Source of the DNA: Paracoccaceae bacterium
GTDB lineage: Bacteria > Pseudomonadota > Alphaproteobacteria > Rhodobacterales > Rhodobacteraceae
DNA: 7,409 nucleotides
Assembly: GCA_003561595.1 (NCBI GenBank)
Contig: PWWF01000033.1
Span: forward strand, 1-7,409
Direction of reading: 5' to 3'
Part shown: positions 1 through 4,896 of the stretch, piece by piece
Layout: the number at the start of each line of letters is the position of its first letter
How positions within the stretch are numbered: the first letter of the stretch is position 1
Translations under genes and position numbers: made by a program
The notes under the pieces: generated by a model
Databases searched by the model: none
What the model was told of the DNA's origin: nothing
Seen by the model: only the letters and a program-made list of their open reading frames with translations

Positions 1-1
1 C

Positions 2-682
2 AGCGCCTCGCGCAATATGGGGATTGACGCGCATGGCACGTTTTCGGGCGCGCTGGCCTGGCCCTTCGTCTACCCGTGGCCGCAACGCCCCGCCGGGCTG
101 ATCGAGGCCGCGTTCGATGAGCTGGCCGCGCGCTGGCGTCCGATCCTTGACCATGCCGAGGAATGCGGCGTCGATATCTGCTACGAGATACATCCGGGCG
201 AAGACCTGCATGACGGCATCAGCTACGAGATGTTTCTGGAGCGCACGGGCAACCATGCCCGCGCCTGCATGCTGTATGACCCGTCGCATTATGTCCTGCA
301 GCATCTGGATTACCTGGACAATATCGACATCTATCGCGACCGCATTCGCATGTTCCATGTCAAGGATGCCGAGTTGAACCCGACGGGGCGGCAGGGGGTC
401 TATGGTGGCTTTCAGTCATGGGTGAACCGTGCGGGCCGGTTCCGCAGCCCGGGCGACGGGCAAGTGGATTTCGGCGCGATCTTTTCGAAACTGGCAGCCA
501 ATGATTTCGATGGCTGGGCGGTTGTCGAATGGGAATGCGCGCTGAAACACCCCGAGGACGGGGCGCGCGAGGGGGCGGAGTTCGTCAGCGCGCATATCAT
601 CCGTGTCACGGAAAAGGCTTTTGACGATTTCGCGGGCAGCGGCGCTGATGATGCCGCGAACCGCCGCATACTGGGGATATGA
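2..682 (+). CDS. Sugar phosphate isomerase/epimerase family protein (xylose isomerase-like TIM barrel), 5'-truncated by the window edge
   Basis: This is the C-terminal part of a xylose isomerase-like TIM-barrel protein (IolE/COG1082 type), a cytosolic metal-dependent family that isomerises, epimerises or dehydrates sugars and polyols. The frame is open to the window edge (SASRN precedes the first ATG at 17), so the true start lies outside; full-length relatives have about 300-350 residues and roughly 226 are present here. Counting from the Met at 17, likely metal or active-site residues are E57 in CYEIHPGED, D88 and H91 in YDPSHYV, H114 in MFHVKD and E171 in VVEWE, spaced as expected for successive barrel strands. 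The TGA stop is 3 nt before the next gene, an oxidoreductase, so the two are almost certainly co-transcribed and act in one catabolic route. The family assignment is firm, but the substrate cannot be read from the sequence. Confidence 0.88.
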   Translation, partial: SASRNMGIDAHGTFSGALAWPFVYPWPQRPAGLIEAAFDELAARWRPILDHAEECGVDICYEIHPGEDLHDGISYEMFLERTGNHARACMLYDPSHYVLQHLDYLDNIDIYRDRIRMFHVKDAELNPTGRQGVYGGFQSWVNRAGRFRSPGDGQVDFGAIFSKLAANDFDGWAVVEWECALKHPEDGAREGAEFVSAHIIRVTEKAFDDFAGSGADDAANRRILGI

Positions 683-685
683 GAC

Positions 686-1834
686 ATGGAACAAACCAAA
701 CCAATCAGGCTGGGCATGGTCGGTGGCGGCAAGGATGCCTTTATCGGCGGGGTGCACCGCATCGCGTCGCGCATTGACGGGGAATTCACGCTTGTGGCCG
801 GGGCGCTGTCCTCGACACCCGAACGTGCCAGGGAAAGCGGGATCGCGCTGGGGCTGGACCCGGATCGCTGCTATGGCAGCTACGCCGATATGGCCGAGGC
901 AGAGGCCGCGCGCGACGACGGCATTCAGGCCGTGTCTATCGTCACGCCCAACCACATGCATGTTGCCCCCGCGATCGCGTTCCTGAAACGCGGCATCCAT
1001 GTCATCTGCGACAAGCCGCTTGCCGCGACGATGGAACAGGCCGAGGCCTTGGCGCAGGCCGTGCGCGACTCAAAGGCGCTGTTCATCCTGACGCATAACT
1101 ACACGGGCTACCCGATGATCCGTCAGGCCCGCGCCATGGTCGCGGCGGGTGATCTGGGCAAGATCCGTCTGGTGCAGGTCGAATACCCGCAGGACTGGCT
1201 GACCGACGCTGCCGAACAAAGCGGCACGAACAAGCAGGCCGAATGGCGTACCGATCCCGAACGCTCCGGCGCGGGCGGGGCCATCGGCGATATCGGCTCG
1301 CATGCGCATAATCTGGCCTGTTTTGTCAGTGGCCTGAAGGTCGAAAGCCTTGCCGCAGATCTGCAAAGTTTCGTGCCGGGCCGTCCGGTGGATGACAACG
1401 CCCATATCATGCTGCGCTACACTCAGGGCGCGCGCGGGATGCTCTGGTGCAGTCAGGTCGCACCGGGCAATGAAAACGCGCTCAAGCTGCGGATCTATGG
1501 TGAAAAGGGCGGTCTGGAATGGGCGCAGGAGGACCCGAACTATCTGTGGTTCACCCCCTTCGGCCAGCCCAAGCAATTACTGACCCGCGCGGGCGCTGGC
1601 GCGTCCGATCACGCCAATGCGGTCAGCCGCATCCCCGGTGGCCACCCCGAGGGATATCTGGAAGGCTTCGCCAATATCTACACAGGCGCCGCAGCGGCCA
1701 TCCGCGCCGCGCTGGCCGGGCAGGCTCCGGATCTGGACGTGTTGCCCGGACTGGATGAAGGGCTGAGCGGGATGCAATTCATCGCCGCCGCCATCCGCTC
1801 GTCACAGGCTGATGCTGCCTGGGTGAAGCTCTAG
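686..1834 (+). CDS. Gfo/Idh/MocA family NAD(P)-dependent oxidoreductase
   Basis: This is a cytosolic dehydrogenase of 382 residues, typical for the family, which oxidises or reduces a hydroxyl of a sugar, inositol or glycoside using NAD(P). The N-terminal Rossmann fold carries the nucleotide-binding loop GMVGGGKDAFIG (residues 10-21) and TPNHMH (87-92). The usual EKP motif reads DKP (109-111), with K110 the expected catalytic or cofactor-contacting lysine. The C-terminal alpha/beta domain begins near residue 125 and contains GDIGSH (201-206), in which D202 and H206 match the family's catalytic Asp/His positions. The ATG at 686 is supported by its 3-nt distance from the upstream stop and by the correct placement of the Rossmann strand. 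It pairs with the upstream isomerase, as in inositol and keto-sugar pathways. A GC-rich hairpin follows the TAG. The substrate is unknown: inositol, a 3-keto-glycoside or another sugar are all possible. Confidence 0.92.
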   Translation: MEQTKPIRLGMVGGGKDAFIGGVHRIASRIDGEFTLVAGALSSTPERARESGIALGLDPDRCYGSYADMAEAEAARDDGIQAVSIVTPNHMHVAPAIAFLKRGIHVICDKPLAATMEQAEALAQAVRDSKALFILTHNYTGYPMIRQARAMVAAGDLGKIRLVQVEYPQDWLTDAAEQSGTNKQAEWRTDPERSGAGGAIGDIGSHAHNLACFVSGLKVESLAADLQSFVPGRPVDDNAHIMLRYTQGARGMLWCSQVAPGNENALKLRIYGEKGGLEWAQEDPNYLWFTPFGQPKQLLTRAGAGASDHANAVSRIPGGHPEGYLEGFANIYTGAAAAIRAALAGQAPDLDVLPGLDEGLSGMQFIAAAIRSSQADAAWVKL

Positions 1835-1858
1835 GCGCGCCTCTGCGTACAGATAGAA

Positions 1859-1885
1859 GCCGCGGGGGACCATCGCCCCCGCGGC
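1859..1885 (+). terminator. GC-rich hairpin after the oxidoreductase gene
   Basis: A perfect 10-bp inverted repeat, GCCGCGGGGG (1859-1868) and CCCCCGCGGC (1876-1885), encloses a 7-nt loop 24 nt after the stop codon. The position and stem strength suit a transcription terminator or 3'-end stabiliser of the sugar operon. No T-run follows (GTCAGCACC), so it is not a canonical intrinsic terminator and may need Rho or act only as an RNA-stabilising stem. Confidence 0.6.
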
Positions 1886-1957
1886 GTCAGCACCGACTTG
1901 CCACGCCGTCGTTTCGGTCCCAATGCGGCGACAGAACACCCCAAGGTCGCAGTCTGG

Positions 1958-1986
1958 TTGCAGCTTCGGTCCTGTCAGGGTATTTA
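1958..1986 (+). promoter_or_regulatory. Candidate promoter for the AbrB-family gene
   Basis: TTGCAG (1958-1963) and TATTTA (1981-1986) are separated by 17 bp, and the region just downstream (to about 2005) is the only AT-rich island in this intergenic stretch. Each box matches the housekeeping consensus at only 3 of 6 positions, so this is a weak call resting mainly on spacing and location. Transcription would start near 1993, about 70 nt before the preferred ATG at 2062. Confidence 0.25.
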
Positions 1987-2061
1987 CAACACAGGTTAAC
2001 TATCCTTACCCGCTCCGCCCCGCCGTTCTGGCTGCGGGCAGTGCGCGAGATCGAAAGACAG

Positions 2062-3174
2062 ATGCAGGCATCCAACCCAGACCCGTCATCGCCCCCGCTG
2101 CTCGGGGGCTGGCGACGTGTGGCGGTGCTGGCCGGGCTATTTCTGCTGGGGGGCGCAGCCGGTTGGGTGTTTGAGCGCCTCGGCGCGCCGCTGCCCTGGA
2201 TGATCGGGCCATTGCTGGCGACTGCGGCGGTGTTCATGACCGTCTCGCCGCAGGTTGCCATGCCTGTCCGGTTGCGGCCTGTCGGGCAGATCGTGGTCGC
2301 AACGCAGGTCGGGCTGGCATTCTCGCCCGAGGCGCTGGACCTGCTGATCCGCTTCGCGCCGGTGATCTTTGGTGCAGCAATCGTCACGGCCCTGTCGGTT
2401 CTGGTCACGGCGCTGGCCGTCGCGCGCGTCACCCGTCAAAGCCGGGCAGAGGCGTTTCTGTCGCTCGTGCCGACCAGCCCGGTCGAGGCGGCTGCCATGG
2501 CGGTCAAGCTGGGCTTTGCCCCGTCGCCGATCATCTTTTCGCAAACCCTGCGCATGGCGGCTGTCGTGCTGATCCTGCCCTTTGGCCTCTATGCGCTGGA
2601 TGGCTGGCCAGAGATGTCACGCACGGTTGTCGGGTTCGGTGTTCCCGATCCGCTGCATATCCTGACCCTTGTTGCAATGGGTGTCGTCGGGGCGTTGGTG
2701 TTCCGGGTGTTGCGAGTGCCCAATCCGGATTTTCTGGGGCCGATGGCGATGGCCGCGCTGTTTGCTGTCAGCGGCAACGGGCCGATGATCTACCCCCCTG
2801 ACATATTCGCGATGGCGCAGGTGCTGCTGGGCACATGGCTGGGTGCGGCATTCCGGCGCGATTTCATCGCCTCTGCCTGGCGCCTGACGCTGATCAGCCT
2901 TGCCTCATCAGGGGTGTTGCTGCTGCTATGCGCGCTTAGCGGCGTGGCCATCGCGGTCATTGCCGGGGTGGACTGGCAGACGATGGTGCTGGGCACGGCA
3001 CCGGGCGGGGTGGTCCAGATGGCATTGGCCGCAAAGTTTCTGGGCCAGAGTGCGGTGCTGATCTCGACCTTCCATCTGGTGCGCATTTTCATCATCATGC
3101 CGAGTATTCCCTGGATCGTGCGCCTGCTGGCGCAGGGCGATCAGGGTCGGGCACCAAAGCGAACAGGCCCATGA
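2062..3174 (+). CDS. AbrB family membrane protein (PF05145; often annotated 'putative ammonia monooxygenase')
   Basis: This is a hydrophobic inner-membrane protein of about 370 residues with roughly 9-11 predicted transmembrane helices and an internal duplication. PWMIGP (45-50) in the first half answers to PNPDFLGP (220-227) in the second. TSPVEAAAMAVKLGF (from 138) answers to TAPGGVVQMALAAKF (from 312), and each is followed by a similar helix (SQTLRMAAV / STFHLVRIF). This two-unit layout defines the AbrB-duplication family. The names 'transcriptional regulator' and 'ammonia monooxygenase' are inherited annotations; no DNA-binding or copper/iron site is visible, and a transporter-like role is more plausible. 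ATG 2062 is preferred over an in-frame GTG at 2041, although neither has a good ribosome binding site. The gene is flanked by a hairpin upstream and faces convergent pheA, so it is probably monocistronic. Confidence 0.85.
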   Translation: MQASNPDPSSPPLLGGWRRVAVLAGLFLLGGAAGWVFERLGAPLPWMIGPLLATAAVFMTVSPQVAMPVRLRPVGQIVVATQVGLAFSPEALDLLIRFAPVIFGAAIVTALSVLVTALAVARVTRQSRAEAFLSLVPTSPVEAAAMAVKLGFAPSPIIFSQTLRMAAVVLILPFGLYALDGWPEMSRTVVGFGVPDPLHILTLVAMGVVGALVFRVLRVPNPDFLGPMAMAALFAVSGNGPMIYPPDIFAMAQVLLGTWLGAAFRRDFIASAWRLTLISLASSGVLLLLCALSGVAIAVIAGVDWQTMVLGTAPGGVVQMALAAKFLGQSAVLISTFHLVRIFIIMPSIPWIVRLLAQGDQGRAPKRTGP

Positions 3175-3190
3175 CGGATCGCTGGTTGAT

Positions 3191-3204
3191 GCCCCCTATG
3201 GGGC
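3191..3204. terminator. Small hairpin downstream of the AbrB-family gene
   Basis: GCCCC (3191-3195) and GGGGC (3200-3204) form a 5-bp stem around the loop CTAT, 16 nt after the AbrB-family stop codon. It sits directly before a larger palindrome, and the two may jointly end transcription of the convergent genes. The short stem and lack of a T-tract make it weak alone. Confidence 0.35.
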
Positions 3205-3205
3205 C

Positions 3206-3230
3206 GTAAGGTGGGTGGAACCCACCCTAC
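3206..3230. terminator. Palindrome in the convergent gap, probable bidirectional terminator or REP-like repeat
   Basis: GTAAGGTGGGT (3206-3216), a GGA loop and ACCCACCCTAC (3220-3230) form an 11-bp stem. It has one A-C mismatch in plus-strand RNA, which becomes a G-U wobble in minus-strand RNA. The stem is therefore fully paired in the transcript of pheA, whose stop codon is only 12 nt away. A third arm, CCCACCTTA (3237-3245), overlaps the pheA stop and can also pair perfectly with 3207-3215. No long T-run flanks the stem on either strand. I recall similar GTAGGGTGGGT palindromes as dispersed intergenic elements in other bacterial genomes, so a REP-like origin is possible. Confidence 0.55.
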
Positions 3231-3242
3231 GCCGCCCCCACC

Positions 3243-4076
3243 TTAGCGTCGTGCCGGGTCGGCCGGATACGTGCCCAGGATATGCAGATAGGATGTGAAA
3301 TAGCGCAGCTCCTCCAAAGCCAGTTGCACATTCCCGTCCTCGGGGTGGCCCTCGATCTCGGCAAAGAACTGCGTCGCGGTGAAAGAACCGTTCACCATGT
3401 AGCTTTCCAGCTTGACCATATTGACCCCGTTGGTCGCAAATCCCCCCATCGCCTTGTAAAGCGCCGCCGGAATATTGCGCACCCGGAACAGGAAGCTGGT
3501 CATCATGCCATCCTGGCCCCGCCGCGTCAGATCGATGTCCCGTGCCATGATCAGAAAGCGCGTGGTGTTGTCGGGGCGATCCTCGATATGGCGGGCCAGC
3601 ACATCCAGCCCGTAGATCGATGCCGCCATCTCGCTGGCAAGCGCGGCGTGGGACGGGTCGCCGCGCGCGGCGATCTCGCGCGCGGCGCGGGCATTGTCGG
3701 AACTGGCCACGCCCTTGATGTCATGAGCGCGCAAGAACTGGCTGCATTGCGGCAGGATAACGGGGTGGCCATGCGCCTCGCGCACCTGCGCGATCGCCGC
3801 GCCCTTCAGCCCCAGCAGATTGACATGCACGCGCACAAACGCTTCGGCCACGATATGCAACCCGCTTTCGGGCAAAAGCTGATGGACATCGGCCACCCGG
3901 CCATAGATCGAATTTTCGACCGCGACCATCGCCAGATCGGCGGCCCCGTCGCGCACGGCGGCCATCGTGTCATGAAAGGTCATGCAGGGCAGGGGCGTGA
4001 AATCGGGGCGCGCATCCGCACAGGCCTGATGACCATAGGCCCCCAACTCTCCCTGAAACGCGATCTTTCCAGCCAT
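3243..4076 (-). CDS. pheA: Prephenate dehydratase
   Basis: This monofunctional cytosolic enzyme converts prephenate to phenylpyruvate, the committed step of phenylalanine synthesis; no chorismate mutase domain is present. At 277 residues its length is normal. The catalytic domain (about 4-180) shows IAFQGELGAYGHQA (5-18), VAVENS (51-56), PQCSQFL (109-115) and the diagnostic TTRF (171-174), whose threonine is essential in characterised enzymes. A C-terminal ACT domain (about 193-272) would bind phenylalanine for feedback control, but the usual ESRP effector motif reads ESYM (224-227). The serine common after GAY in GAYSHQA is a glycine here. ATG 4076 is preferred because it places IAFQGELGAY close to the N-terminus as in relatives; an in-frame TTG at 4088 would add four residues. 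It is divergent from cycM and convergent with the AbrB-family gene, so it is transcribed alone. Confidence 0.95.
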   Translation of the reverse strand: MAGKIAFQGELGAYGHQACADARPDFTPLPCMTFHDTMAAVRDGAADLAMVAVENSIYGRVADVHQLLPESGLHIVAEAFVRVHVNLLGLKGAAIAQVREAHGHPVILPQCSQFLRAHDIKGVASSDNARAAREIAARGDPSHAALASEMAASIYGLDVLARHIEDRPDNTTRFLIMARDIDLTRRGQDGMMTSFLFRVRNIPAALYKAMGGFATNGVNMVKLESYMVNGSFTATQFFAEIEGHPEDGNVQLALEELRYFTSYLHILGTYPADPARR

Positions 4077-4101
4077 GTTTGCGCCCAAACTGATGAGGAT
4101 A

Positions 4102-4115
4102 TGCCCGTCGGGGCA
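4102..4115 (-). other. Small hairpin in the pheA leader
   Basis: TGCCC (4102-4106) and GGGCA (4111-4115) form a 5-bp stem with a 4-nt loop, 26-39 nt before the pheA ATG. No Phe-rich leader peptide or competing stem is visible, so there is no case for classical attenuation. It may simply be leader structure. Confidence 0.25.
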
Positions 4116-4136
4116 CTTCGTCGCGTTAACTACCGC

Positions 4137-4166
4137 TTGAAACCGGCAAGGGGAAGCGGGTAGACA
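4137..4166 (+). promoter_or_regulatory. Candidate cycM promoter
   Basis: TTGAAA (4137-4142) is followed after 18 bp by TAGACA (4161-4166). The -35 box fits the housekeeping consensus well and the -10 box only moderately. Transcription would begin near 4174, giving a leader of about 25 nt. It lies in the 122-bp divergent spacer between pheA and cycM, where both genes must have their promoters; no convincing pheA promoter was found. Confidence 0.35.
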
Positions 4167-4198
4167 GCATAAAACTCGCTGTAACCCGGAATCGCGCT

Positions 4199-4705
4199 AT
4201 GTTCGACACGATGGTCATCACCAAGGCAGCAACTGCGATATGCGCAACCTTGCTGGTCTTTCTTCTTGGCAACTGGGCTGCGACGGAAATCTATGTCCCG
4301 CGCAACGCCGATGCCCCTCAAGCCTTCGTCATCGACACGGGAGAGGATGACGCCGATGACGAACCGGCGGTGGAACTGACATTCGAAGAGGCGTTCGAGG
4401 TCGCCGATGCCGACGCCGGGTCGCGTCTGTGGTCGCAATGCCGCGCCTGTCACGCGTTGGATGACGGCAATAACGGCGTGGGCCCGCATCTTTACAACAT
4501 TGTCGATCGCGAAATCGGGGTTGTCTCGGGCTTCAATTACTCCGGGGCGCTGACAGACGCGGCAGATGTCTGGACGCCGGAAAACCTTTCCGCCTTCATC
4601 GAAAATCCGAGTGGTTGGGCGCCGGGCACCTCGATGAGCTTCCGTGGCATCGGGAGCGTCGAAGACCGGGCGAACCTGATCGCCTATATGGAAAGAGAAG
4701 GCTGA
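4199..4705 (+). CDS. cycM: Membrane-anchored c-type cytochrome (cytochrome c552 / cy type)
   Basis: This 168-residue protein carries electrons from the cytochrome bc1 complex to terminal oxidases while tethered to the periplasmic face of the inner membrane. Its N-terminal signal-anchor (about 6-32) lacks a clear cleavage site. A very acidic linker follows (D46-D72, 13 acidic and no basic residues), then a mitochondrial-type cytochrome c domain (about 72-167). The heme attachment site is CRACH (81-85), with H85 as proximal ligand, and M146 in PGTSMSF is the expected distal ligand. GVGPHLYNIVDR and the C-terminal RANLIAYME helix are family hallmarks. The opening MFDTM..TKA closely resembles Paracoccus CycM as I remember it. 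ATG 4199 is supported by that match; the internal Met5 is less likely. A GGA sits about 9 nt upstream as a weak ribosome binding site. A strong terminator follows, so the gene is monocistronic and constitutive-looking. Confidence 0.92.
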   Translation: MFDTMVITKAATAICATLLVFLLGNWAATEIYVPRNADAPQAFVIDTGEDDADDEPAVELTFEEAFEVADADAGSRLWSQCRACHALDDGNNGVGPHLYNIVDREIGVVSGFNYSGALTDAADVWTPENLSAFIENPSGWAPGTSMSFRGIGSVEDRANLIAYMEREG

Positions 4706-4731
4706 TATCCGACACAGCATGCGTTGATCCG

Positions 4732-4772
4732 ACAGGCTGCCCGAAACTCGGGCGGCCTGTTTTCTTTTCTTC
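4732..4772 (+). terminator. Strong intrinsic terminator after cycM
   Basis: A 13-bp stem is formed by ACAGGC-T-GCCCGA (4732-4744) and TCGGGC-G-GCCTGT (4748-4760), with one T-G pair and an AAC loop. It is followed at once by a T-rich tract, TTTCTTTTCTTC. This is the only classical Rho-independent terminator in the window. It lies 27 nt after the cycM stop and separates cycM from the yej operon. Confidence 0.93.
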
Positions 4773-4807
4773 AACCGGGATCAAATTATCTTGTCGTATC
4801 AGTGAAA

Positions 4808-4836
4808 CCCTTGCGAAATGGTCGACACCGCCCCAC
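4808..4836 (+). promoter_or_regulatory. Candidate heat-shock (RpoH-like) promoter ahead of yejA
   Basis: CCCTTGCG (4808-4815) followed after 15 bp by CCCCAC (4831-4836) resembles the sigma-32 layout of CCCTTGAA and CCCCAT boxes. Transcription would begin near 4843, leaving a leader of about 54 nt. A housekeeping reading (TTGTCG at 4791-4796, 17 bp, CGAAAT at 4814-4819) is weaker. This is pattern matching only; alphaproteobacterial RpoH sites vary from the E. coli form. Confidence 0.28.
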
Positions 4837-4881
4837 AAACACGGGACAATCAGAACAACAACAGCCCGAACGGGCCCGAAC

Positions 4882-4887
4882 AGGAGG
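4882..4887 (+). promoter_or_regulatory. Strong ribosome binding site of yejA
   Basis: AGGAGG, a full Shine-Dalgarno match, stands 9 nt before the ATG at 4897. It is the best such site in the window and fixes the yejA start against in-frame ATGs further downstream. A short GC palindrome (4864-4878) lies just upstream of it. Confidence 0.9.
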
Positions 4888-4896
4888 AATTGACCC

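Noticed and set aside
416..1000. Minus-strand ORF of 194 codons opposite the isomerase/oxidoreductase junction
   Set aside because: It is antisense to two genes with intact catalytic motifs, and its translation shows no coherent domain.
2041..2061. Longer start of the AbrB-family protein at GTG 2041
   Set aside because: It would add seven charged residues (MREIERQ) without a better ribosome binding site. The ATG at 2062 is preferred, but the GTG cannot be excluded.
1887..2432. Minus-strand ORF of 181 codons reaching from the intergenic region into the AbrB-family gene
   Set aside because: Most of it is antisense to the membrane protein. The Thr/Ser/Arg-rich translation has no motif, and there is no promoter or ribosome binding site for it.
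4077..4088. Longer pheA start at an in-frame TTG (4088)
   Set aside because: It would add only MGAN before MAGKIAFQGELG. The ATG at 4076 gives the usual N-terminus and is the more common start codon; no ribosome binding site favours the TTG.
3282..4163. Plus-strand ORF of 293 codons opposite pheA
   Set aside because: It runs antisense through a clearly recognisable prephenate dehydratase. Its translation is rich in His/Arg/Gln with no family motif, as expected for the shadow of a GC-rich gene.
4130..4774. Minus-strand ORF of 214 codons opposite cycM
   Set aside because: It crosses the whole cytochrome gene and its terminator on the opposite strand, and nothing in its translation resembles a known family.
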